Made by a program: the position numbers and the translations under genes. A model generated the notes under the pieces. The model was not told where the DNA came from. It searched no databases and worked only from the letters and a program-made list of their open reading frames with translations. This document shows, piece by piece, positions 9,235 to 18,370 of a stretch of 64,000 nucleotides of DNA. This DNA is from Hyphomicrobiaceae bacterium (GTDB lineage: Bacteria > Pseudomonadota > Alphaproteobacteria > Rhizobiales > Hyphomicrobiaceae): contig JAEUMD010000008.1 in assembly GCA_016793635.1 (NCBI GenBank), positions 310,001 through 374,000 of the forward strand, read 5' to 3'. Every line of letters starts with the position of its first letter. Position 1 is the stretch's first letter.

Positions 9235-10565
9235 CGGAACGGTTGCCCCACCCCACAGCCGCCAACAACAGTTCTCCGCTCGCCGGAGCAGGGACGACGC
9301 CCTACGTTGCCGGCGCGGGGCTCGTGACGGTGCTGCTCATCTGCGGCATAGGGCTGTGGAGCGCCGCGACCGACATTGCCGGCGCGGTCATCGCGCCCGG
9401 ACTCGTCGTCGTCGATGGCCACGTCAAGAAGGTGCAGCATCCGACTGGCGGTATCGTCGCCGCCATCATGGTCGAAAACGGCGACAGGGTGCAGGCCGGA
9501 ACTCCCCTCGTGCGCCTCGACGAGACCGTCACTCGCGCAAACCTTCAAGTCATCGCCAAGCAGATGGACGAGTTGTCGATACGCGGCGCTCGGCTTGCCG
9601 CCGAGCGCGATGACGCCTCCGCCCTCACGCTCTCGGCGGCGCTCGCCGAGCGTCTGAGCGATCGGGTCGTCGCAGCCGCCGTTGCCGGCGAGCAGAGCCT
9701 GTTCTCATCGCGGCGCCGCTCGAACGAAGCCGTCGAAAGCCAATTGCGCGAGCGGATCGAGCAATTCGACCAGGAAGCGGCCGCACTCGATTCCCAGCGT
9801 GCCGCGAAGGCACTCGAAATCGATCTGATCGACGAGCAGATCGTGAGCCTCGCCGGCCTCGAGGAGCAGAAGCTCGTTACCGCGACGAAGATGATAGCAC
9901 TGCGGCGGGAGGCGGCACGCCTCAAGGGCGAGCAGGCGACGCTTCTCTCCTCCGCGGCGCAAACCCGGGGAAAGATCGCCGAGATCGAGCTTACGATCCT
10001 CCAGCGCCAGCAGGAGTTCCGCACCGAGGTCGTCAAGGAGCTGCGCGAAACAGAGGCGCGGTTGACCGAATTGTCCGAGCGGCGCATCGCCGCGGAGGAT
10101 CTGCTCGCGCGCGTGCTGATCCGCGCGCCCGTGGCGGGCACTGTTCACCAGCTCGCCGCAAACACAGTCGGTGGTGTCATCTCGGCCAGCGATCCGATCA
10201 TGCTGATCGTGCCGGAGAGCCAGCCGCTCGTCGTCGAAGCACAAGTGTCGCCCCGGGACCGCGATCAGGTCGCCGGCGGCGCACCCGCCTACATCCGCTT
10301 TGCCAGTTTCAACCAGCGCACGACGCCGGAGATCGCCGGTACGGTCGACCGGATCGCTGCCGACCTCACCACCGACGCACGCACCGGCATGAGCTACTTC
10401 GGCGTCCGCGTCGTCATTCCGGAGACCGAACTCGGCAAGCTCGGCGGCCCGCTCGTGCCGGGCATTCCGGCCGACGTTCAGATCACGACCGGCTATCGCT
10501 CTGCACTTTCCTACCTGGTCAAACCCCTCCAGGATCAGATCGCACGGGCGTTCCGTGAGCGGTGA
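9231..10565 (+). CDS. HlyD-family type I secretion periplasmic adaptor subunit
   Basis: A 444-residue membrane-fusion protein with one transmembrane segment near residues 26-48, then a lipoyl-like half (GLVVVDGHVKKVQHPTGGIV), a long alpha-helical/coiled-coil region (about 110-285), the second lipoyl half (ARVLIRAPVAGTVHQLAANT) and a C-terminal beta-barrel region. The motif KKVQHPTGGIV is characteristic of PrtE/HlyD adaptors. Adaptors of this type join the ABC exporter to an outer-membrane channel. Coupled to the ABC gene by an ATGA overlap. Confidence 0.92.
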   Translation: MTERLPHPTAANNSSPLAGAGTTPYVAGAGLVTVLLICGIGLWSAATDIAGAVIAPGLVVVDGHVKKVQHPTGGIVAAIMVENGDRVQAGTPLVRLDETVTRANLQVIAKQMDELSIRGARLAAERDDASALTLSAALAERLSDRVVAAAVAGEQSLFSSRRRSNEAVESQLRERIEQFDQEAAALDSQRAAKALEIDLIDEQIVSLAGLEEQKLVTATKMIALRREAARLKGEQATLLSSAAQTRGKIAEIELTILQRQQEFRTEVVKELRETEARLTELSERRIAAEDLLARVLIRAPVAGTVHQLAANTVGGVISASDPIMLIVPESQPLVVEAQVSPRDRDQVAGGAPAYIRFASFNQRTTPEIAGTVDRIAADLTTDARTGMSYFGVRVVIPETELGKLGGPLVPGIPADVQITTGYRSALSYLVKPLQDQIARAFRER

Positions 10566-10773
10566 GCGGCCCGCTGCAAACCTGGGCACCGGGGCGCAAA
10601 CACTTGAATTTTTACCATATTCATCCAACCACCCTTCGCCACCCGCGTTTCCATGCGGCCGGATGATGCTCTAGACGGCGTCGCGGCGAAGCCTTATGGC
10701 TGCACGCTGCACGCTGCCCACGGCCCTTGCCACCGGGCGGGTGCATCCCGTGCAACAGGACCTGTCCAGCCCC

Positions 10774-11772
10774 ATGTCTGCCGAGCGCATTTCGGTCGTC
10801 GTGCCGATGTTCAACGAGGGCAAGGGAGCGTCCCGTTTTCTGGCCGCCCTGCTACCCGTGCTGGAGGAAACCGGCCTCGACTACGAGGTGATCGCGATCG
10901 ACGATGGCTCGATCGACGACACGCTCGAGGCTTTGAGGGCCGCGCACGAGCACAACCCGCGCGTCAAGGCGGTGGCACTCTCCCGCAATTTCGGCAAGGA
11001 GATCGCAGTCGCCGCGGGCCTGCGCCATGCGGGCGGCGATGCCGTCGTCGTCATGGATGGTGATTTGCAGCACCCTCCCGCGCTCATCGCTGAGTTCGTC
11101 GCGCTTTGGCGACAGGGCTATGACGTCGTCTACGGACAGCGGACCGACCGCGATACCGATTCCGCACTCCGCCGCTTCCTGGCGCTTCGCTACTACCGCA
11201 TGTTCCGCGCCCTCTCCGGCACTGAACTGCATTCCGAAGCAGGTGACTTCCGCTTGCTCAGCCGCCGCGCCGTCGATGCGCTGAACCGGCTGGGCGAGCG
11301 CGCGCGGTTCAACAAGGGCCTGTTCGCCTGGATCGGCTACAAGACGATCGGCGTGCCGTTCAAACCTGCCGAGCGCCTCGACCAGAGCGCCTCACGCTGG
11401 CGGCTGCGCCGCCTGTGGCACTTCGCACTCGACGGCATCGTCTCATTCACTACCGCGCCGCTGCGGATCTGGTCGTATCTCGGCGTCGCCATTTCACTTG
11501 TGGCACTCGTGTTCGGTGCGTCGATCATCATCAAGACGATCCTGTTCGGCGATGCGGTCGCCGGCTTTCCGACGCTGATCGTCTCGATCCTGTTCCTCGG
11601 CGGCGTACAGCTCATCTCGCTCGGTGTCATCGGCGAGTATCTCGGCCGCGTGTACGAAGAAGTGAAGGCGCGACCGCTCTATTTGCTGGCCGACACCATC
11701 GGCATCGATCCCGTGGAAGCGGGAACACGAGCGGGAACGGACATCGCGCGGCGCGCGGAGCCGCCGCGATGA
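10774..11772 (+). CDS. Family 2 glycosyltransferase (GtrB/DPM1-like)
   Basis: A 332-residue membrane glycosyltransferase. The GT-A domain begins ISVVVPMFNEGKGASRFLAAL, with acidic motifs DYEVIAIDDGSIDDT and VVVMDGDLQHPP. Two C-terminal transmembrane helices follow (about residues 236-300, LRIWSYLGVAISLVALVFG and FPTLIVSILFLGGVQLISLG). This layout is that of bactoprenol or dolichol-phosphate glycosyltransferases. An ATG 26 codons upstream (10696) is possible, but the chosen start begins at the conserved domain. Its stop overlaps the ATG of a ChbG/HpnK-type deacetylase, and a GtrA protein follows, so this is a lipid-linked sugar transfer operon. The acceptor is unknown. Confidence 0.9.
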   Translation: MSAERISVVVPMFNEGKGASRFLAALLPVLEETGLDYEVIAIDDGSIDDTLEALRAAHEHNPRVKAVALSRNFGKEIAVAAGLRHAGGDAVVVMDGDLQHPPALIAEFVALWRQGYDVVYGQRTDRDTDSALRRFLALRYYRMFRALSGTELHSEAGDFRLLSRRAVDALNRLGERARFNKGLFAWIGYKTIGVPFKPAERLDQSASRWRLRRLWHFALDGIVSFTTAPLRIWSYLGVAISLVALVFGASIIIKTILFGDAVAGFPTLIVSILFLGGVQLISLGVIGEYLGRVYEEVKARPLYLLADTIGIDPVEAGTRAGTDIARRAEPPR

Positions 11773-12680
11773 CGGAGCGGCCGCGCAGCGTTTCCGGTCG
11801 CATCGGAAACGTGGTACTCGTGGCCGACGACTTCGCCATATCGGGCGGCGTCTCGGCCGGCATCGAGAGCCTCGCGCGCCAGCGCCGCATCTCGGCCGCG
11901 AGCGCCATCGTCACACTGCCACGCTGGCGCCACGACGCCCCCCGTCTCGCCGCGTTGCGCGCCGAGATCGCCATCGGACTGCACATCAATTTCACGCTGC
12001 TCCAGCCGCTCGGCGCCATGCCGAACCTTGCGCCGCGCGGCCTGCTCCCCGCCATCGGAGCGCTCACACTCAAAGCCGTCGCCGGGCGAATCGACGTCGA
12101 GGAAATCGCAGCGGAGACCTCGCGCCAGCTCGCCGCCTTCGAGAGCGCAACGGGCTTCCCGCCCGACGTGATCGACGGTCACCAGCACGTGCATGCCCTG
12201 CCGAAGATCCGCGACGGCGTGATGATGGCGCTCACCGCACGCTATCGCTCGGATACGCCACGGCCGCTGCTGCGAGTTCCGGCGGACCGTGCACGGGCGC
12301 TCGCTGCCCGTCGCCAATCGTTCGGCAAGGCTGCTGTCCTTTCACTGCTCGCGGCAGGCGCTTCCGGCTTGTTTCGCGGCGCCGGCTTCCCGGTCAACGA
12401 CAGCTTTGCCGGCGTCACCTCGTTCGCAGCCGACGCAGCAACCGTCGCCCGTGATATCGACGCCGCGCGCGTGGCACCGCGCGGGCTGCACATCGCCATG
12501 TGCCATCCCGGGCTGCCGACGGCCGAGCTTGCCGAGATCGATGCCATCACCGATCGTCGTGCGGTAGAGCTCGCTGTTCTCGGGGCGGATAACGCACTGA
12601 CGGCTCAGCTCTGGCATCCTGCACGCCCGGCCGACGGCGCCGTGATCGACTGGAAGCGTGAACGTGAGGCCTTGCCATGA
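11769..12680 (+). CDS. ChbG/HpnK-family carbohydrate deacetylase
   Basis: A 303-residue member of the YdjC/ChbG/HpnK fold. The metal site is visible as VLVADDFAIS near residue 16-25 (two Asp), with His residues in GLHINFTLLQPLG and the DGHQHVHALP motif, and CHPG near the C terminus. Family members remove N-acetyl groups from sugars, for example HpnK in hopanoid glycan modification and ChbG on chitooligosaccharides. It sits between a GT2 glycosyltransferase and a GtrA membrane protein with 4-base ATGA overlaps on both sides, so deacetylation of a lipid-linked sugar is a reasonable inference. Confidence 0.88.
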   Translation: MTERPRSVSGRIGNVVLVADDFAISGGVSAGIESLARQRRISAASAIVTLPRWRHDAPRLAALRAEIAIGLHINFTLLQPLGAMPNLAPRGLLPAIGALTLKAVAGRIDVEEIAAETSRQLAAFESATGFPPDVIDGHQHVHALPKIRDGVMMALTARYRSDTPRPLLRVPADRARALAARRQSFGKAAVLSLLAAGASGLFRGAGFPVNDSFAGVTSFAADAATVARDIDAARVAPRGLHIAMCHPGLPTAELAEIDAITDRRAVELAVLGADNALTAQLWHPARPADGAVIDWKREREALP

Positions 12681-13108
12681 CGCACGGCGGCAAACGCGAA
12701 CGCGATACGGCCGGGCAACGCAGCCTCGCATCCCATGGAGCTGGATTCGTCACATCGGGGCTGATCGCATTCGCCGTCGATGCGGGCGTGCTGTTCCTGC
12801 TGACGCATTACGCGGGCCTCGACCCGTTCAGCGCGCGCGTGTTCGCGATACTCACAGCGATGGTCGCCGCGTGGCTGTTGCATCGCCGGTTGACGTTCGC
12901 GGTGAAGACATCGCCGAGCATCGCTGAATTTGTGCGTTTCGCCGTCGTCGCGGCGGGTGCCGCGCTCGTCAACTATGCGGTCTACGCAGCGATACTTCTG
13001 TTGTGGGCACGGATGCCGCCGCTCGCCGCCCTCGTCGCGGCAACTGCGGTATCGATGTGTGTCAGCTATGTCGGCATGCGGCTCGGCGTATTCCGCCACC
13101 GTGCCTGA
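12677..13108 (+). CDS. GtrA family membrane protein
   Basis: A 143-residue protein with four predicted transmembrane helices (SGLIAFAVDAGVLFLLTHY, VFAILTAMVAAWLLHRRLTF, FAVVAAGAALVNYAVYAAIL and AALVAATAVSMCVSYVGMR) and the GtrA-type motif WLLHRRLTF. GtrA proteins are thought to flip undecaprenyl-phosphate sugars across the inner membrane for glycan decoration. It completes a three-gene unit with the GT2 enzyme and the deacetylase. An ATGA overlap couples it to the preceding gene. Confidence 0.87.
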   Translation: MTHGGKRERDTAGQRSLASHGAGFVTSGLIAFAVDAGVLFLLTHYAGLDPFSARVFAILTAMVAAWLLHRRLTFAVKTSPSIAEFVRFAVVAAGAALVNYAVYAAILLLWARMPPLAALVAATAVSMCVSYVGMRLGVFRHRA

Positions 13109-13116
13109 TCGTGCCA

Positions 13117-13132
13117 AGCCCGCCGACGGGCT
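13117..13132. terminator. Short hairpin between convergent genes
   Basis: AGCCCG (13117-13122) and CGGGCT (13127-13132) form a 6-bp stem with a CCGA loop, midway between the convergent GtrA and transglutaminase-like genes. There is no clear U-tract, so terminator function is a guess from position. Confidence 0.4.
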
Positions 13133-13140
13133 CGCGCCGT

Positions 13141-14016
13141 TCAGCTCGACTGCGCCTGCGACTGCGTTTGCGACTTCCCCATCTGCACCTGCCGCCCGTC
13201 TTCGGATGACTGCGACTGCTGTTGGCCGGCCTGCTGCTTCATCACCTCGACGGCAACCTCGAGCTCCTCCTTGCCGCCACCGCGACGCGCGCCGCGAACC
13301 GGCGTCGCCGATGCCGCGTCGAGACCGGCCGCAACCCGCACATAGGTATCCGTCGGGCAAAGGCGGTTTGCCGGATCGAACCCTACCCAGCCTAGCCCTT
13401 CTACAAACGCTTCGACCCAAGCGTGCCCGGCCTCTGCTTCTCCAACCAGATACCCCGAAACATAACGGGCCGGCCGGCCGAGAGAACGCACCGCTGCAAT
13501 CATGATGTGTGCGTGATCCTGGCAGACACCCTTGCCGTCCGCCAACGCTTCGGTCGCCGAAGTGTGAGCGTTCGTGACACCGGGAACATAATCGACCGCA
13601 TCGCGAGTCGCATGCATGATGGCGTGCAGTCTCGCGATATAGTCCTTGCCCTCGCTGGCGTTGGCGATCTTGCGGATCGCCTCGCTCGCCTCGGTCTGGG
13701 GCGTCATGCGCAGGTAGACGGTAGCAGGAGCGACCTCGACGATGCCGCTGACGATGCCCGCCATATCGGCCGTCTCAACCACGCCCTTCACGTCGATGAC
13801 CACTTCGGAATGAGGCTTCGTCACCGTGATCTGGTGCACCGTGTTGCCATAGCAATCCCGGAAAGTGGCGGCACGCTCGATGCCTGGCGCGTCGATGGTC
13901 CACTCGAGCACGCGCTGGCCGGGAAAGCTCTGCGGTGTCACTCTCAGACTCTGCACCGAGTAACGAGTCTCGGCGTCGTAGACGTAGCGAGTACGATGAT
14001 GCACGGCGATCAGCAT
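13141..14016 (-). CDS. Transglutaminase-like cysteine protease family protein
   Basis: A 291-residue protein with the bacterial transglutaminase-like N-terminal domain (about residues 1-80) and a transglutaminase core. The triad is visible as Cys in GKGVCQDHAHIM, His in AGHAWVEAF and Asp in GWVGFDPANR. The C-terminal ~45 residues are low-complexity and Gln/Ser-rich. The ATG at 14016 was chosen; a TTG eight codons upstream overlaps the preceding stop. It is the last gene of a three-gene minus-strand cluster with an alpha-E protein and a circularly permuted ATP-grasp protein, a recurrent bacterial set proposed to build or process a peptide-like product. Confidence 0.9.
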   Translation of the reverse strand: MLIAVHHRTRYVYDAETRYSVQSLRVTPQSFPGQRVLEWTIDAPGIERAATFRDCYGNTVHQITVTKPHSEVVIDVKGVVETADMAGIVSGIVEVAPATVYLRMTPQTEASEAIRKIANASEGKDYIARLHAIMHATRDAVDYVPGVTNAHTSATEALADGKGVCQDHAHIMIAAVRSLGRPARYVSGYLVGEAEAGHAWVEAFVEGLGWVGFDPANRLCPTDTYVRVAAGLDAASATPVRGARRGGGKEELEVAVEVMKQQAGQQQSQSSEDGRQVQMGKSQTQSQAQSS

Positions 14017-14036
14017 GTCGGCGTCCAGACCTGGTC

Positions 14037-14981
14037 TCAATCGGTGAAATTGTAGGCGAGCGCGATCTCGCTGCCGAGTCGATTGTGCCGGCCGAGGAAG
14101 TCGATCAGGAACTCGTGCAGGCCAGATTGGAAGATGGCGCTGACGTTGGCGTCGGCCAGCCGAGTACGACTATCGTGCGCCATGTCGTGACACTCGTGCC
14201 GCAGCCCGTAGTCACGCTCCAGCGCACCGAGCGCGTTGGCGATCTCATCGTAGCAATAGCGCAGCGAGCGCGGCATCTCGTTGTTGAGGATCATGTACTC
14301 GGCGATCCGCCAGGGCTTGTAGCTTTCCTTGTACACCCACTTGTAACTGCGGTGCGCGGAGACCGAGCGCAGGATCGCCGACCATTGGTAGTTGTCGATA
14401 CCGCCGCCGACGATCTCGTTCTGCGGAAGCAGCAGGTAGTACTTCACGTCGAGAATACGGGCTGTGTTATCGGCGCGCTCCAGGAACGTGCCGAGCTGGC
14501 TGAAATAGAACCCGTCGCGGCGCAGCACGGTATTGAGCAACGTGCCGCGGAACAGCGCCGAGCGCTGCTTGATCCAGGTGAGGAGATCGGGAAGCTCGCT
14601 CATCTTCACACCAGCCGTGTTCAGGCGGCTGAAGTCGAGGTAGGTCTGATTGAGGCTCTCCCACATGTCGCTGGTGATGGCGGTGCGCTGTGCGCGGCCG
14701 TTCTGGCGCGCCGTCGCGAGACACGAGCGCACGCTCGACGGATTCTCGGGATCGACCAGCAGGTAATGGATCACCGAGCGCGCATCGAGACCACCATACT
14801 TCTTGAAATAGCCTTCGGCGCATCCCGCGCTTTTCAGCGTCGAGCCCCACTCCTGGTTGCGGTTGGTTCCGCGCGGGATGAGACCGATGCGATAGGCGAC
14901 ATCGACGAGCCGGGCCATGTTTTCGGCGCGCTCGATGTAGCGCGAAAGCCAATAGAGATCGTGTGCTGTACGGCCAAGCAT
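14037..14981 (-). CDS. Alpha-E domain-containing protein
   Basis: A 314-residue mostly helical protein of the alpha-E family. It begins MLGRTAHDLYWLSRYIERAENMARLVDV, the typical N-terminus of the family, and includes LERADNTARILDVKYYLLLP in the middle. The biochemical role is unknown. In many bacteria it is encoded between a circularly permuted ATP-grasp enzyme and a transglutaminase-like protein, exactly as here, and the three are presumed to act together in making an unusual peptide bond. It ends 20 bases before the chosen start of the transglutaminase-like gene. Confidence 0.9.
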   Translation of the reverse strand: MLGRTAHDLYWLSRYIERAENMARLVDVAYRIGLIPRGTNRNQEWGSTLKSAGCAEGYFKKYGGLDARSVIHYLLVDPENPSSVRSCLATARQNGRAQRTAITSDMWESLNQTYLDFSRLNTAGVKMSELPDLLTWIKQRSALFRGTLLNTVLRRDGFYFSQLGTFLERADNTARILDVKYYLLLPQNEIVGGGIDNYQWSAILRSVSAHRSYKWVYKESYKPWRIAEYMILNNEMPRSLRYCYDEIANALGALERDYGLRHECHDMAHDSRTRLADANVSAIFQSGLHEFLIDFLGRHNRLGSEIALAYNFTD

Positions 14982-15097
14982 GTGTGGCGACTTTCTTCAG
15001 ATTATCTGTCGCGGTGTTCCGCCTGTTCGGGCAACACCTTGGACGCGCGTCCTGGCAGACGCTGGCGGGGGCAGGCTCGTGAATGGTGCGGCACGGC

Positions 15098-16603
15098 CTA
15101 CTCCTCGAGCACCCAGGTATCCTTCGTGCCACCGCCCTGGCTGGAGTTGACGACCAGCGAACCCTCCTTCAACGCAACGCGCGTGAGACCGCCGGGCGTT
15201 AGCCGGATCTTGTCGCCGACGAGCACGAAGGGGCGGAGATCGACATGCCGGCCGTGGATGCCCTTGTCGCAAATGGTGGGGCAAGTGGAGAGCGCGAGAG
15301 TCGGCTGGGCAATGTAATTGTCCGGACGCGCCTTGACCTTGGCGCGGAACGCATCGACCTGCTCCTTCGTCGACGCAGGGCCGACCAGCATGCCATAGCC
15401 ACCAGACCCGTGAACCTCCTTCACCACCAGTTCGGCCATATGCTCGAGGACGTAGGCGAGTTCGTCGGCCTTCCGGCAGTTGTACGTCGGCACGTTCTTC
15501 AGGATGGGCGGGCGCCCCATGTAGAACTCGATGATCTCCGGGATGTAGCTGTAGATCGCTTTATCGTCGGCGATACCTGCACCCGGCGCATTGACGATGG
15601 TCACACGGCCCGAGCGGTAGACGTCGAAGATCCCCGGCACGCCGAGCATCGAATCCGGCCGGAAGACGAGGGGATCGAGATACTCGTCGTCGATGCGCCG
15701 GTAGAGCACGTCAATCTGCTTCAGACCGCGCGTCGTCTTCATGTGCAGCGCGCCGTCGGAAACGATGAGATCCTGTCCTTCGACGAGTTCTATGCCCATC
15801 TCGTCGGCAAGGAAGGAATGCTCGAAATAGGCGCTGTTGTAGATGCCGGGCGTGAGCAGCGCGATGGTCGGCTCTTGATTGAGGTTGGGCGGCGCGACTG
15901 AACGAAGCGTCTGCAGTAGGCTGTCCGTGTAATCCTCGACCGGCGCCACGTTGTTGCGCTCGAACAGTTCCGGAAAGGTGTGCATCATCGTCTCGCGGTT
16001 CTCCAGCATGTAGGAGACGCCAGATGGTGTGCGCGTGTTGTCCTCAAGAACGTAGAAGTCGTCCTCACCAGTGCGTACGAGGTCGACACCGATGATATGG
16101 GAATAGATGCCGCGCGCGGGATCTACCCCGACCATCTCCGGCACGAAAGCCGAGTTCTGCACGATCAGCTCCGCGGGAATCCGGCCTGCCCGCAGGATCT
16201 CCTGGCGATGATAGATGTCGTGCATGAAGGCATTGAGCGCGCGCACGCGCTGCTCGATGCCGGCGGAGAGGCGCCGCCATTCCGCAGCCGCGACCACACG
16301 CGGGATGATGTCGAAGGGAATGAGACGCTCGGCAGCGTCCTTATCGCCATAGACGTTGAAGGTGATACCGACACGGCGAAAGATCGTTTCGGCTTCGAGT
16401 ACCTTCTGCTTGAGATCCTCGAGCCGTTGCGAGGAAAGCCAGTCGCCGACAGCGGAATACGGGTCGCGCAACTCGTCACCGTAGCCGCGCATCTCGTCGA
16501 ACGGCGTGGCAGACTTCGCCGCCGCGGGCACGCTGAGGGGAACGACGTTCGACGCAGACGAAGTCTGTGAGGCCGATTGTGAGGAGACGTTCTGTGAAGC
16601 CAC
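15098..16603 (-). CDS. Circularly permuted type 2 ATP-grasp protein
   Basis: A 501-residue ATP-grasp-fold protein. Landmarks are the N-terminal Ser/Gln-rich leader, FNVYGDKDAAERLIPFDIIPR, VGVDLVRTGEDDFYVLEDNTRTPSGVSYMLENR (ATP/metal-binding acidic residues) and VVKEVHGSGGYGMLVGP near residue 400. These match the circularly permuted ATP-grasp family, predicted to form amide bonds. GTG starts exist at 16603 and 16624. The former has GAGGG at a suitable distance and was chosen. It is the first gene of the cluster with the alpha-E and transglutaminase-like proteins. Confidence 0.9.
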   Translation of the reverse strand: MASQNVSSQSASQTSSASNVVPLSVPAAAKSATPFDEMRGYGDELRDPYSAVGDWLSSQRLEDLKQKVLEAETIFRRVGITFNVYGDKDAAERLIPFDIIPRVVAAAEWRRLSAGIEQRVRALNAFMHDIYHRQEILRAGRIPAELIVQNSAFVPEMVGVDPARGIYSHIIGVDLVRTGEDDFYVLEDNTRTPSGVSYMLENRETMMHTFPELFERNNVAPVEDYTDSLLQTLRSVAPPNLNQEPTIALLTPGIYNSAYFEHSFLADEMGIELVEGQDLIVSDGALHMKTTRGLKQIDVLYRRIDDEYLDPLVFRPDSMLGVPGIFDVYRSGRVTIVNAPGAGIADDKAIYSYIPEIIEFYMGRPPILKNVPTYNCRKADELAYVLEHMAELVVKEVHGSGGYGMLVGPASTKEQVDAFRAKVKARPDNYIAQPTLALSTCPTICDKGIHGRHVDLRPFVLVGDKIRLTPGGLTRVALKEGSLVVNSSQGGGTKDTWVLEE

Positions 16604-17191
16604 TTGGAGCCCTCGCTCGATCACTCTTCCGCAGTCCGACGCGCAACGTTCTTGTCTGTCATGCAGGGTTCACGCCGCTGCAAGCTCTTTGAATCTAACG
16701 AAGCAATTGGCGCGAAGATACCCCAGAGAACTGCCCAGGAAGGCAGCTTATGCATAAAAGTTAGGCGACCAGGCCGTTGCCAAAGCTTTGTGCAACAAGG
16801 TTCTGATGATATTGCAGCCAGTTGCGTGCTGCGACCGCGTCTGCGGAGAGCATTTCGACCGACAAGCGCGCTCCTCATACTTTTTATCGACACCACCCCG
16901 ATTGCGTGGCATTTTGTATGCCAGCGCTCGAGGCTGGCGTGCCCAGTCGGGTGCAGCGGGGGTTCGCGTTCATCCCGGACCTACTTCTCACGCGAACGCA
17001 GCCTTCGGATGAACCCGGCACGCCGCACGACGTCGAACAGCGCCGCCAAGAAGAGCCGGTCGATCGATCCCGCAACCATCGGGCCTCTCGACGAACAACG
17101 GCCATCCGCCTGAACAGCGGCGCGCAACGCGCTCATGACGGACATCGCGAGGCGCGATGCTCACGTCGGAGCAAGCACTCGGGAGGTGCCC
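16604..17191. other. Long intergenic region between divergent genes
   Basis: About 590 bases separate the ATP-grasp gene (minus) from the CoA-ligase pair (plus). Both promoters should lie here. A short inverted repeat (GCCAGCGCTCGAGGCTGGC) is at 16919-16938. Open frames crossing the region have no ribosome-binding site and no recognisable sequence. No tRNA or other RNA gene was found. Confidence 0.4.
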
Positions 17192-18370
17192 ATGGATCTC
17201 TACGAGCATCAGGCCAAGCGCCTGCTTTCCGCATATGGCATTCCGATACCCATCGGCGAGGTCGCGACAAGCGTCGACGGTGCGGGCCAGTCCGCGCGGA
17301 GGCTCGGATGCAACGGCTTCGTCGTCAAAGCGCAAATACTCGCCGGCGACCGCAAGCAGGCTGGCGGCATTCGCTTTGCCTCCAATCCCACCGAGGTCGA
17401 AAACGCTGCGCGTGCGCTTCTCGGCACGAAACTCGTCACGCGGCAGACCGGCTCGCGCGCCGCGCGCGTCGATGCGGTGCAAGTCGAGGAGCAGATCCGT
17501 ACCCTCGACCTCCTCTACCTCGCCATCACTATCGATCCGCAGACGGGGACCGTCGTCATGCTGGCAAGCCGTGCTGGTGGTGATGACATCGAAGTGCGCG
17601 CCAGCACGGACCGCGACGTCGTGCACAGGATCGCGCTGTCTCTGGATGGCCCCCGCCTCGTCGGAGACTTCGACAGCGCCGCCAAGCAGATCGCGAGCGA
17701 ACCTCGCATCGCAGCGGGCCTCGTAACCGTGATGCGCAATCTTGCGGCGGCATTCATCGGAAGCGACGCCACACTCGCCGAAATCAACCCGCTCTGCATC
17801 TCCGAAGAGGGGCGGCTCTATGCCCTCGACGCCAAGGTGACGATCGACGACAACGCGCTCTTCCGGCGGCCCGAGCTGGCCCGGCTCAAGGCGGAGCGAA
17901 CCGGCGCGGACCCAGACGAGCTCGAAGCGCAACGTCACCAGATCAACTACCTGAAGCTCGACGGCAGCATCGGCTGCGTCGTCAACGGCGCCGGCCTAGC
18001 GTTGACCACGCTCGACCTTCTCGAAAGCGCTGGCGGCTCGGCCGCGAACTTCATGGACATCCGAACGACCGCCACCAGCCTCGACATCGCCCACGGATTC
18101 GGGCTCATACTTGCCAACCCTGCCGTACGTGCGATCTATGTCAACGTTCACGGCGGCGGCATGCAACGGTGCGATACGATCGCCGAAGGGCTCGGCATCG
18201 CCTTGCGCAAGGTGAGCCGCCGCGTGCCGATCGTCATGCGTCTCGCTGGAAACAATGCGGCGTTCGCGCAGACCGTATTGCGCAACAACGGCGTTGCGTA
18301 CACTGCTGCTGACGACATGTCCGATGGCGCGCGCCTTGCGGTCGCTGCAGTCAGGAAGGAGGCTGCGTAA
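17192..18370 (+). CDS. Succinyl-CoA synthetase beta-subunit-like CoA ligase
   Basis: A 392-residue protein with the ATP-grasp domain (about 1-230, beginning MDLYEHQAKRLLSAYGIPIP) and the C-terminal flavodoxin-like CoA-ligase domain (NFMDIRTTATSLDIAHGFGLIL). The length is normal for SucC or malate-CoA ligase beta (MtkA). The glycine-rich ATP loop, usually GGRGKAGG, reads AGDRKQAGG, so the protein is divergent. The start is supported by GGGAGG six bases upstream. It overlaps the alpha-subunit gene by one base (TAATG). A standard TCA-cycle role is less likely than a specialised acid-CoA ligase, but the substrate cannot be told from sequence. Confidence 0.8.
   Translation: MDLYEHQAKRLLSAYGIPIPIGEVATSVDGAGQSARRLGCNGFVVKAQILAGDRKQAGGIRFASNPTEVENAARALLGTKLVTRQTGSRAARVDAVQVEEQIRTLDLLYLAITIDPQTGTVVMLASRAGGDDIEVRASTDRDVVHRIALSLDGPRLVGDFDSAAKQIASEPRIAAGLVTVMRNLAAAFIGSDATLAEINPLCISEEGRLYALDAKVTIDDNALFRRPELARLKAERTGADPDELEAQRHQINYLKLDGSIGCVVNGAGLALTTLDLLESAGGSAANFMDIRTTATSLDIAHGFGLILANPAVRAIYVNVHGGGMQRCDTIAEGLGIALRKVSRRVPIVMRLAGNNAAFAQTVLRNNGVAYTAADDMSDGARLAVAAVRKEAA

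Noticed and set aside
13935-15317. A 460-codon plus-strand frame across the alpha-E and ATP-grasp genes
   Set aside because: Antisense to two clear family members, with arginine/alanine-rich nonsense composition.
16822-17583. A 253-codon plus-strand frame running into the CoA-ligase beta gene
   Set aside because: Overlaps the true gene in another frame and has arginine-rich low-complexity composition.
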